The notes beneath the pieces are model-generated. The model was not told the DNA's origin. It searched no databases and worked only from the letters and a program-made list of their open reading frames with translations. A stretch of 64,000 bases of DNA from JACCVG01 sp963790245. Its GTDB lineage: Bacteria > Actinomycetota > Thermoleophilia > Solirubrobacterales > Thermoleophilaceae. The translations under genes were made by a program, and so were the position numbers. Below, in pieces: positions 46,052 through 54,410 of the stretch (position 1 is the first letter of the stretch; every line of letters starts with the position of its first letter). The stretch spans positions 2,170,001-2,234,000 of the forward strand of contig CAWBNP010000002.1 of the NCBI GenBank assembly GCA_963790245.1. The letters are read 5' to 3'.

Positions 46052-46831
46052 TGGGCCTCCTCTTCCTCAGTCGCGGACGCCGGCATCGTATCGTCGGCCG
46101 CCGGCTCGCTCTCCTTGACCTGTTCGGCCAGCCAGCCCTCGAACTCGGCCGGCGGGAGGACGGTCGCGATCTGGCGCATGGTCGTGTGGCCGAGGCCGCA
46201 GAGCTCGGCGCAGACGACGTCGAAGCGGCCTTCCTTGGTAGGGGTGATCCGGTACTCGGTCGTGATGCCCGGGACGGCGTCGGACTTGAGTCGGAACGCC
46301 GGAACCCAGAACGAGTGGAGCACGTCGAGCGCCTTGATCTCGAAGTGGACCTGCTGGCCGAGCGGCAGCACGAGCTCCTCGGACTGGACCGGCTCGCCGC
46401 CGGGCGCGTCCGGGTACTCGAAGCTCCACGCGAACTGCTGGCCGGTCACCTGGACCTCCATCGCGTCGGCGGCCGGGCGCTCGATCTCCTCGAGCACGAT
46501 CGCGCCGTAGACCGCGAGCGCGCTGACCATGATCGTCGGGATAGTCACCCACACGACCTCGAGCAGCGTGTTGCCGTGAATCGGCGCGCCGTCGCTCTGA
46601 TCGCCCGGTTTCGCGCGAAACCGCCAGACGCGAGTAGAGCGCGACCGTCATGACCAGGACGAAGACGGGGACCGAGACGATCAGCAGCACGTCGTAGAGC
46701 TCGTCGATCGGCGCCGCGGCAGTCGAGGCGGCGACCGGGAACCAGTCGATCGCGAGCGCCAGCGCGATGCCCGCGGCGGAGGCGACGACACCGATCAGGA
46801 GCATCTGGACGATCGGATGCTTGGTCCTCAT
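46048..46831 (-). CDS. ctaC: cytochrome c oxidase subunit II (one frame break)
   Basis: Two N-terminal membrane helices (IVQMLLIGVVASAAGIALAL and VLLIVSVPVFVLVMTVALYS), then the CuA domain: DVLHSFWVPAFRLKSDAVPG (His and Asp), and CAELCGLGHTTMRQIA (two Cys, His, Met). The frame breaks near 46620 between helix 2 and the CuA domain. No fused cytochrome c follows the CuA domain, so an external donor is needed. The C terminus is acidic (ATEEEEAQ). First gene of the ctaC-D-E run. Confidence 0.93.
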
Positions 46832-47013
46832 CGCTGCGACCCTCGGACGGCTCGACGGGTGGTGCTGTCGCCGTGGTTTGCCAACGCGGGCGCGAGTGTA
46901 TTGGAGGGGGCCGACCGCGTGCCGGGCGGGATCGATCTGGATCGGCCGCATCTGTCGTGGTAGGCTCGTTCTAGACATCGAGTCAATCGTCACGAGGGCG
47001 AGAAAGGCGCGCC

Positions 47014-47431
47014 ATGCAAGTAAGCGATGGAATGACCGAGGCGGTGTTGACCGTCGGGCCCGGCCACACGTTGCGGGCGGCGGCGCGGCTGATGGCCGAG
47101 CGCAAGGTCGGCGCGGCGATCGTGATCGACCCGGAGCAGCCGGGGCCCGGCATCATCACCGAGCGTGACGTCGTCAGCGCGATCGGCGAGGGCCAGGATC
47201 CCGACTCCGAGACCGTAGCCGACCACCTCTCCTCGAACCTCACCTTCGCGGCACCCAACTGGTCGCTCGAGCGCGCGGCCGAGGCGATGATCAGCGGCCG
47301 TTTCCGGCACCTGCTCGTGATCTCCGGCGGCGAGATCGCGCGGCGTGCTGTCGATGCGCGACATCGTCCGCTGCTGGACGACCGACGGCGCGTCGTGCGA
47401 TACGGGAGAGATGCAGGCCGTTTCCGGCTAG
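47014..47431 (+). CDS. CBS-domain pair protein (one frame break)
   Basis: Two CBS motifs in ~138 residues: VSDGMTEAVLTVGPGHTLRA, AARLMAERKVGAAIVIDPEQ with ITERDVVSAIGEG, then ADHLSSNLTFAAPNWSLERA, AEAMISGRFRHLLVISGGEI and, after an extra C near 47341, GVLSMRDIVRCWTTDGASC. The tandem would bind adenosine nucleotides. Start ATG with AAAGG upstream. It ends just before dispersed palindrome copy B. Confidence 0.85.
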
Positions 47432-47439
47432 ATCGCTAC

Positions 47440-47500
47440 GACCCCACCGGGGTCGTGCGCACGCGACGTTCGGCCCTGCGCGCGAGTTCTCGCGCTAGTG
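47440..47500. repeat. dispersed palindromic element, copy B
   Basis: GACCCCACCGGGGTC forms a 6-bp stem with a 3-nt loop, then GTGCGCACGCGACGTTCGGC and CGAGTTCTCGCGC. It is nearly the same as copy A at 38995. Here it lies between two convergent genes, consistent with a two-way terminator. Confidence 0.75.
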
Positions 47501-47728
47501 CTCTAGAGGCAAGTCAGCGATCTCCGCGCGGGTCTCGCGGACCCAGCGGATGATCGCGCCGACCGCGATGACGAGGCCGATCGCGGCGATCACGAGGTTG
47601 TGCACGACGCCGACGAGCGCGATCGTGATCCCGGCGGCGACGATCACCGGCAGGAACGACGGCCCGGAAGGTGAACCTGCTCCGACGCGGGTTCGATCTG
47701 CTGGTGGGTCGATCTTCTCTTCGGTCAT
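47495..47728 (-). CDS. two-helix membrane protein, oxidase-associated (CtaF-like?)
   Basis: 77 residues: a polar N terminus (TEEKIDPPADRTRVGAGSPS), two helices (FLPVIVAAGITIALVGVVHN; LVIAAIGLVIAVGAIIRWVR) and a short acidic tail. In many actinobacteria small membrane proteins of this layout sit beside the cytochrome oxidase genes as subunit IV-like components. The family is not proven here. Confidence 0.6.
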   Translation of the reverse strand: MTEEKIDPPADRTRVGAGSPSGPSFLPVIVAAGITIALVGVVHNLVIAAIGLVIAVGAIIRWVRETRAEIADLPLEH

Positions 47729-47746
47729 CGGGTGGTCGCTCAGCGG

Positions 47747-47851
47747 TTAGTAGATGAAGCCGATCAGGAAGGCGGCGCCGAAGACGAGCATCGAGATCGC
47801 TCCGGCGATCAGCCCTGTCCGGATGTTCTTGTTGGCGAGCCGGCGATCCAT
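47747..47851 (-). CDS. 34-residue single-helix membrane protein
   Basis: MDRRLANKNIRTGLIAGAIS followed by MLVFGAAFLIGFIY: basic N terminus, one membrane helix, stop TAA. It lies 18 bp upstream of the 77-residue membrane protein on the same strand and likely shares its transcript. No family known. Confidence 0.5.
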   Translation of the reverse strand: MDRRLANKNIRTGLIAGAISMLVFGAAFLIGFIY

Positions 47852-47922
47852 CTGGGCGGGCAGTTAACGCCCCGATTGCATGAAACGTCGTCCGCTGTAA
47901 AGAATGGTCAGGAAGGGAGACG

Positions 47923-48871
47923 GTGATCGGAGTCGATGTCGGGCGGGACGAAGGTTGCGGCGGCGATCGTCCGCGACGGGTCGCTGGCGGGCCGGGTCGA
48001 GCACCCGACCGAGCTCGATGGCTCCGGGGCCCTGCTCGACGGGATCGCGGCGGCGGTCGCCGAGGTCGAGCGGACCGAGGGCTCGGCCAGCGCGATCGGG
48101 ATCGGGCTTCCCTCCCAGATCGAGTTCGCGACGGGCACCGTCCTCGCAAGCTCCAACATCCCGCTGCAAGGAGTCCCCGTCCGCGAGCAGCTCGGAGACC
48201 GCTTCGGTCGCCCGGTCTTCGTCGACAACGACGCCAACTGCGCGGCGCTCGCCGAGGCCGGGCTCGCGGGCGCTGAGGACCTCGTGATGCTCACGCTCGG
48301 AACGGGCGTCGGTGGGGGAGTAGTGATCGACGGGCAGATCTTCCGCGGCGCGAGCGGCCTCGGCGCCGAGCTCGGCCACATCGTGATCGAGCGCGACGGT
48401 CCGGAATGCCCCGGCACGTGCCCGAGCCGCGGCTGCCTCGAGGCGTTCTGCAGCGGCACGGCGCTCGCCCGCGAGGCGCTGGCGCACGCCGAGGCCCATC
48501 CCGACTCCCGCCTCGGCCGCGAGCTCGCGCAGGAAGGGCGGGTAACCGGGCGGATGGCGACCGACGCCGCAGAGGACGGCGATCCAGACGCGATCGCGCT
48601 GCTCGGGCGGCTTGGCGTGAGCCTCGGAATCGGAATCGCCGCGCTGATCAACATCTTCGAGCCGCAGCGGCTCGTGATCGGCGGGGGCCTGTCCGGCGCC
48701 GGCGATCTATTCATGCCGCAAGCGATCGCCGAGGCCGAGTCTCGTGCGCTCCCGGCGCTGTATGAGAGAGTGACGATCGGTCTTGCGCGCGGCGGCGCCG
48801 ACGCGGGGATCATCGGGGCCGGCACGCTGGCCGCGCACGAATTTCAGCGAACGAACCGAGGAGACGAATGA
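47923..48871 (+). CDS. glk: ROK-family glucokinase-like sugar kinase (one frame break)
   Basis: GTG start: VIGVDVGGTKVAAAIVRDG once an extra G near 47940 is removed. PVFVDNDANCAALAEAGLAG, DLVMLTLGTGVGGGVVIDGQ (catalytic/phosphate), ELGHIVIERDGPECPGTCPS with RGCLEAFCSG, the ROK zinc-cysteine cluster. 315 residues. It would phosphorylate glucose to feed zwf. Its stop overlaps tkt by 4 bp (ATGA). Confidence 0.9.
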
Positions 48872-50883
48872 GCACGACCACCGATACGCGGGCGCTCGAC
48901 GAGCTCTGCGTGAACACGATCCGGACCCTCTCGATGGACGGGGTCCAGCAGGCCAACTCGGGTCACCCCGGAACGCCGATGGCGCTCGCCCCGCTCACCT
49001 ATGTCCTCTACACGCGGGTGATGGACCACAACCCGGGCAACGCCGACTGGGCCGATCGGGATCGGTTCGTCCTCTCCTGCGGCCATGCGTCGATGCTCCT
49101 CTACTCGATGCTCTACCTGACCGGGTACGGGCTGACGCTCGATGATCTGAAGAACTTCCGCCAGCTCGGCAGCCCGACGGCCGGCCACCCCGAATACGGA
49201 CATGCTGCCGGGATCGAGACGACGACCGGGCCGCTCGGCGCAGGGGATTTCCAACGCGGTAGGTCTGGCGCTCGGTGAGCGGATGCTCGCGGCGCGATTC
49301 AACCGCCCCGGACACGACGATCGTCGACCACCACACCTTCGCGATCGCCAGCGACGGCGACATGCAGGAGGGGATCTCCGGCGAGGCCGGCTCGATCGCC
49401 GGCCACCTCGGCCTCGGCCGGCTGATCGCCTTCTACGACGACAACCACATCTCGATCGAGGGCGACACCGCGCTGTCGTTCTCCGAGGACGTCGGCAAGC
49501 GGTACGAGGCCTACGGCTGGCACGTCCAGAACCTCGGGGAGGACATCGAGCTCGACGACATCGAGGAGGCGGTGCAGGAGGCCAAGCGGATCGAGGACCG
49601 GCCCTCGCTGATCATCGTCCGCACCCACATCGCACCGGGCTCGCCGAACAAGCAGGACACCGAGGCCGCCCACGGCGCACCGCTGGGCGAGGACGAGGTC
49701 CTGCTCACCAAGGAGGCCTACGGCTGGCCCAGCACCGAGCCGTTCTTCGTTCCCGAGGAGTCGCTCGCGCATTTCCGCGAGTGCGAAGGGCGAGGCGCCG
49801 AAGCGGAGGCCGCCTGGAACTAGCGATTCGAGGCATACCGCGGCGAGCACCCGGACGAGGCGGCCGAGTACGAGCGGATCATGTCCGGGCACGCTGCCCG
49901 AGGGCTGGGATTCCAATGTGCCCGTCCTACCGGCTCGAGGACGGCAAGATGGCGACGCGCAAGGCTTCGAACAAGGCGATCCAGTGGGCCGCCTCGAAGG
50001 TGCCGGAGCTGGTCGGCGGCTCCGCCGACCTGGCCCCCTCGACGCTTACCCTGATCGAGGACGGCGGCAGCGTTGGCCCGCACGACTACGACGGGCCGCA
50101 ACCTCCACTTCGGCATCCGCGAGCACGCGATGGGCGGCGATCGTCAACGGGCTGACGCTCCAGGGGCTGCGCGCCTACGGGTCGACGTTCCTGATCTTCT
50201 CGGACTACATGAAGGCCTCGATCAGACTCGCGGCCGTAATGAACATTCCGTCGATCTTCTGCTTCACGCACGATTCGATCGGCGTCGGCGAGGACGGGCC
50301 GACGCATCAGCCGATCGAGCAGCTGATCGGCTTGCGCGCGATCCCCAACCTCAACGTCGTCCGCCCGGCCGATGCGAACGAGACCGCGCTGGCGTGGCGG
50401 TTCGCGGTCGGCAGTGCCGGCACGCCGACCCTGATGGCCTACTGCCGCCAGACGGTGCCAGGAATCGATCCCGACGCGGTCCCGGCCGATGCGATCGAGC
50501 GCGGCGCCTACGTGCTGCGCGAGGCCGAGGGCGAGCTCCAGGTGATCCTGATCGCGACCGGCTCCGAGGTCGGAATCGCCGTGGCCGCCGCCGACGCGCT
50601 CGCCGCCGACGGCACTGGGGTCCGCGTCGTATCAATGCCTTGCATGGATACCTTCGCGGCCCAGGATTCCGGCTACCGCGACTCGGTGTTGCCGCCGTCC
50701 TGCCGCGCGCGGTTGTCGGTCGAGGCCGCCGGTCCGATGGGCTGGGAGCGGTGGGTCACCGACGACGGCGATTCGGTCGCCATGGACGGCTTCGGAGCGT
50801 CCGGTCCCCAGCCGGCCGTCTACGAGCATTTCGGCTTCACGCCCGAGAACGTCGCCGACCGCGCCCGCGCGCTGCTTGGTTGA
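48868..50883 (+). CDS. tkt: transketolase (frame-disrupted, with in-frame TAG)
   Basis: TPP enzyme of the pentose phosphate pathway. LCVNTIRTLSMDGVQQANSG then HPGTPMALAPL; GHASMLLYSMLYLTGYG; TPP site FAIASDGDMQEGISGEAGSI; FYDDNHISIEGDTALSF; HFGIREHAMAAIVNGLTLQG; FTHDSIGVGEDGPTHQPIEQ; C-terminal RLSVEAAGPMGWERWV. Breaks near 49243, 49312, 49892, 49925, 50098 and 50137. At 49821 a TAG interrupts the frame (AAWN-TAG-RFEAYRGEHP) while the frame itself is unchanged across it. Confidence 0.93.
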
Positions 50884-50911
50884 GGGTCGCGGACGGGCGA
50901 CCGGCACCCGA

Positions 50912-50931
50912 GAGTTAGTCCCGTCTAACTC
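50912..50931. promoter_or_regulatory. inverted-repeat operator for the multicopper oxidase/ZIP cassette
   Basis: GAGTTAGTCCCGTCTAACTC is a perfect 7-bp inverted repeat with a 6-bp spacer. It resembles DtxR-family boxes in carrying a TTAG/CTAA core and sits where a -35 would be. Confidence 0.7.
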
Positions 50932-50936
50932 ATTGT

Positions 50937-50942
50937 TATGCT
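50937..50942 (+). promoter_or_regulatory. -10 box directly upstream of a leaderless start
   Basis: TATGCT lies 6 nt before the ATG at 50949, which puts the expected transcription start at or within a base of the ATG. No Shine-Dalgarno is visible between box and start, so a leaderless mRNA is the natural reading. A repressor on the palindrome would cover this promoter. Confidence 0.55.
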
Positions 50943-50948
50943 GGTCCG

Positions 50949-51998
50949 ATGTCAAAGATCAGCCGACGGAAACTTCTTGCTGGCGGCGCGGCCGCCGCGG
51001 CCGTTCCGATCGCCCATGAGCTGATTCCGCACCGGGGGGTCCACGCCCAGATCGCCCAGGCGCTCGAGCCCCAGCAGCACGGCGCCGGCGGGGCGCACTC
51101 CGCCGCCGCCCACGCCGGGTCCGGGCACAACGGGACCGTCGGGCGCGTCGACCCCGCGGTCAACGGCTTCGACCCCGCGGAGATCGTGCGCGACTTCGAC
51201 TGGGGGACGACTCGCCGAACCGCGACCGGCACGGTGCGCGAGTGGGAGATCGTGGCCGAGGACAAGGAGATCGAGGTCGCACCGGGTGTCAAGTACGCGG
51301 CCTGGACCTACAACGGACGCGTCCCCGGACCCACGCTGCGCGCGCGCGAGGGGGAGCGGCTGCGGGTGCGATTCGTCAACGCCTCCCAGCATCCACACAC
51401 GATGCACTTCCACGGGATCCACACCGCGGCGATGGACGGCATCCCGGGGATCGGGGCCGGCAACATCGAGCCCGGTCGCTCGACGACGTATGAGTTCGGC
51501 GCCGAGCCGTTCGGGCTCCACCTCTACCACTGCCACTCGACCCCGCTCGCGGACCACATCGCCAAGGGGCTCTACGGCGCCTTCATCATCGATCCCAAGC
51601 AGGGCCGTCCGGAGGCCGACGAGCTCGTGATGGTGATGAACGGCTTCGACACGAACTTCGATCGCAGCAACGAGATCTACGCCGTCAACACCGTCGCCTT
51701 CGACTACATGAACGAGCCGATCCGGGTCAAGCGCGACCAGCCCGTTCGGATCTACCTCGTGAACATCCTCGAGTTCGACCTGATCAATTCGTTCCACATC
51801 CACGCCAACTTCTTCAACCGCTTCCCGACCGGGACCTCGCTCGAGCCGACGGAGCTGACCGACACGGTGATCCAGGGCCAGGGCCAGCGCGACATCCTCG
51901 AGCTGCGCTTCCCCTACACCGGCAAGTACATGTTCCACGCCCACGTCTCCGAGTTCGCCGAGCTGGGCTGGATGGGCTTCTTCGAGGTCCGCGAGTGA
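50949..51998 (+). CDS. two-domain multicopper oxidase, Tat-exported
   Basis: 349 residues. Tat-type leader SRRKLLAGGAAAAAVPIAHE. Domain 1 carries HTMHFHGIH and LYHCHSTPLADHIAKGLYGA, so a blue-copper site (Cys, two His, with Leu where NirK has Met) plus trinuclear His. Domain 2 carries FHIHANFF and YMFHAHVSEFAELGWMGFFE, only His pairs. The layout resembles NirK and two-domain laccases, but the domain-2 HxH pairs fit a trinuclear oxygen-reducing centre. The missing axial Met implies a high potential, compatible with Fe(II)/Mn(II) oxidation. GTGA overlap with the ZIP gene. Intact. Confidence 0.88.
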   Translation: MSKISRRKLLAGGAAAAAVPIAHELIPHRGVHAQIAQALEPQQHGAGGAHSAAAHAGSGHNGTVGRVDPAVNGFDPAEIVRDFDWGTTRRTATGTVREWEIVAEDKEIEVAPGVKYAAWTYNGRVPGPTLRAREGERLRVRFVNASQHPHTMHFHGIHTAAMDGIPGIGAGNIEPGRSTTYEFGAEPFGLHLYHCHSTPLADHIAKGLYGAFIIDPKQGRPEADELVMVMNGFDTNFDRSNEIYAVNTVAFDYMNEPIRVKRDQPVRIYLVNILEFDLINSFHIHANFFNRFPTGTSLEPTELTDTVIQGQGQRDILELRFPYTGKYMFHAHVSEFAELGWMGFFEVRE

Positions 51999-53855
51999 CC
52001 GTCGCGACGCGGCTGCCCGCCTGGCTGGCCGGCTTGTTCCCGCTCGTGCTGTTGGCCGCGGGGATCGCGATCTTCGTCGCGCTCGGCGCGCCGGGTCTCG
52101 AGCGCTCCGGCGTTCCCGTGGAGGAGGTCGCGGTCGACCGGACGGTGCTGCGGCCGGGCGAGATCGAAGTCCATGTGCGCAACGACGGGCCCGATCCGGT
52201 CGCAATCGAGCAGGTGTTCGTCAACGATGCGTTCGTCGCCTTCGAGCAGACCGATCCCGAACTCGGCCGGCTCGAAGCCGGAACGGTCACCGCGACCTAC
52301 CCGTGGTTGGAGGGAGAGGCCTACGAGGTCGTCCTGCTGACCGCGACCGGGGGGACGATCCCGGCGTCGATCGAGGTCGCGACCCTGACGCCCGAGACCG
52401 ACCTGTCGTTCTTCGGCCTGATGGCGCTGATCGGGATCTACGTCGGCGTGATCCCGGTGACGATCGGGATGCTCTGGCTGCCGTGGATTCGCCGGATCAA
52501 CCCGCGCTGGATCGGCTTCCTGATGGCCCTGACGCTCGGGTTGCTCGGCTTTCTCGGTGTCGACGCGGTGTTCGAGGGAATCGAGTTCGCGGGGCTCGGC
52601 TCCCAGGCGTTCGGCGGTCCGCTGCTCGTGTTGGTCGGCGCCGCGGTCGCCTACCTGGCGCTCGCCGCGGTCGATGGGCTGCTCTCCAGGCGAAGGCGTG
52701 GCGGCGCGACCAGCGGTCTTCAGCTCGCCACGCTGATCGCCGTCGGCATCGGCCTGCACAACCTCGGCGAAGGGCTCGCGATCGGCTCGGCCTACGCGAT
52801 CGGCTCGCTCGCCCTCGGCGCGACCCTGATCGTCGGCTTCGCCCTCCACAACACGACCGAGGGCCTGGCGATCGTCGCTCCGATCGCCGAGGGTCCACCC
52901 GCCGACCGCCGGCTAGCCAAGCTGGTCGGCCTCGGCCTGCTCGCCGGTGCGCCCGCAATCCTCGGTGCCTTCATCGGCGCCTCGGCGTTCGATCCCAGTC
53001 TCGCCGCGTTCATGTTCGGGCTCGGGGCGGGCGCGATCGCCCAGGTGATCGTCCAGATCGCGCCGACCGTCCGTGACGGCGCCGGCCGGCTGCTCCATCC
53101 GCTCGCGGTCGCCGGCCTGCTGAGCGGCATTGCGATCATGTACCTGACCGGGTTGCTGGTGTCCGCTATGACCATCAGCGACGCGGTCCAGGACTACGCC
53201 AAGGCGATCTACTCGCTGAGCGGCCGCCTCGACGGCCCCGTGTCCACCTCGGCGCTTGCCGAGCGGTTGTCGGTCTCGCCCGCTTCGGCCTCGGCAATGG
53301 TCCGGCGGTTGGCCGAGCAGGGGCTCGCCGAGCACGAACGGTACGGCGGCGTCGAGCTGACCGAGGAGGGCGAAGCCGTGGCGCTCGAGGTGTTGCGCGG
53401 CCACCGGCTGACTCGAGCTGTTCCTCGCCGAGTACCTCGACGTTCCCTGGGACCGTGTCCACGAGGAGGCCGAGCGGCTCGAGCACGCGCTGTCGGATTA
53501 CCTCGTCGAGCGGATCTCGGCGAAGCTCGAAGATCCGACCCACGACCCGCACGGCGACCCGATCCCGGCCGCCGACCTGACGATCGAGGAGGAGCCGACC
53601 GTCAGCCTCGACGCCGCGGAACCGGGGGACACGGGGCGCTTCGTGCGCGTCTCCGATTCAGACCCGGAGATGCTGCGCTACCTCGAGCAGCGGGGGATCG
53701 GAATCGGCGCGGGCTTCGAGGTGCTCGATCGCCAGCCGTTCGACGGCCCGATAACGGTCCGTTTCGGCCGCGACGAGCACGTCCTCGGAGGCGCGCTGGC
53801 CCGCGCAATGCGAGTGGAGCTGAGCGGACCTCCGAGCGGCGAGAAGCGAGCCTGA
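51995..53855 (+). CDS. ZIP metal transporter read in frame with a DtxR/MntR-like regulator
   Basis: GTG start. Helix 1 (~11-32), then an extracytoplasmic beta domain (~38-130), then the ZIP core with the metal-site helices GIGLHNLGEGLAIGSAYAIG (255-260 HNLGEG) and GFALHNTTEGLAIVAPIAEG (285-290). The ZIP part ends MYLTGLLVSA at 391, and residue 392 is the Met (ATG at 53168) of MTISDAVQDYAKAIYSLSGR, a DtxR-type winged helix, dimerisation domain (GHRL, VHEEAERLEHALSD) and FeoA/SH3-like C-terminal domain. An extra A near 53409 breaks the regulator. Either a true fusion, or two genes whose stop-start overlap is hidden by one base. Confidence 0.85.
53168..53855 (+). CDS. DtxR/MntR-family metalloregulator (alternative separate gene)
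   Basis: Counted from this ATG and with one base removed near 53409, the metal residues are H79, E83, H98, E102, E105 and H106, matching DtxR numbering, but position 102 is Glu instead of Cys and the residue equivalent to DtxR Met10 is Asp (D9). Those two changes are the established difference between Mn-sensing MntR and Fe-sensing DtxR. DPHGDPIPAADLTI is the usual linker before the C-terminal FeoA-like domain. It should repress the cassette when metal is plentiful. Confidence 0.75.
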
Positions 53856-53874
53856 CGGCCGGAGGAGCCCGCGA

Positions 53875-53892
53875 CGCGTGCGTGAGCACGCG
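53875..53892. terminator. hairpin between convergent regulator and DoxX genes
   Basis: CGCGTGC/GCACGCG, 7-bp perfect stem, 4-nt loop, the same stem sequence as after glmS. It lies between genes that converge, supporting a two-way terminator. Confidence 0.55.
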
Positions 53893-53921
53893 AGCGGGTG
53901 AACAACACCGTCAGGTGACGC

Positions 53922-54314
53922 TTATCGCCGTTCGACGGTGGCGCGCCAGACCCAGAACATGAAGAGGAACTGACCGGGCAACCGCGCCCAGAGCGCCCAC
54001 TCGGGGATGCGGCTGGGGTCGAACCCCTTGATGTCCTCGGGGTTGATCGCCATATGGAGATTGGCCGGGAACACGGCGACCAGCAGCGCGAGCAGCCACC
54101 AGCGCGCGAAGTTGCGCGTGCTCGGCGGAAGGACCGCCAGGCCGCCGACGATCTCGGCGACGCCGCTGATCAGGACCAGCTCGTGGTGGGCCGGCAGGTA
54201 CGGCGGCATGATCGCCTCGTAGGTCCGCGGGATCACGAAATGCATCACGCCCGCGAAGGTAAAGACGACGGCCAGGGCGCGCTGGGAGAAGCTCGTTTGC
54301 CGCAGCGCTGACAT
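53922..54314 (-). CDS. DoxX-like four-helix membrane protein
   Basis: 130 residues: SQRALAVVFTFAGVMHFVIP, YEAIMPPYLPAHHELVLISG, VAEIVGGLAVLPPSTRNFAR and WWLLALLVAVFPANLHMAIN, then PGQFLFMFWVWRATVERR. FAGVMHF...P...Y..IMPPYLP is the DoxX/YphA subfamily pattern. A possible redox or quinone-linked membrane role; substrate unknown. Confidence 0.8.
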   Translation of the reverse strand: MSALRQTSFSQRALAVVFTFAGVMHFVIPRTYEAIMPPYLPAHHELVLISGVAEIVGGLAVLPPSTRNFARWWLLALLVAVFPANLHMAINPEDIKGFDPSRIPEWALWARLPGQFLFMFWVWRATVERR

Positions 54315-54410
54315 CGGGCGGGCGACATTAGCAATGCCGCTTCACGACCGGTTCCCGCGGTGTGATCTAATCAGCGCGAATCCCGCTTCGAACCCGTCGA
54401 AGGAGAGTTG

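Noticed and set aside
49821..49823. Pyrrolysine or other recoded amber
   Set aside because: No pyl genes or suppressor tRNA in the window, and the surrounding gene has many obvious sequence errors.
50949..51998. Copper nitrite reductase (NirK)
   Set aside because: Domain layout is similar, but the axial Met is Leu and both domain-2 copper motifs are HxH pairs fitting a trinuclear oxidase centre; no denitrification genes are nearby.
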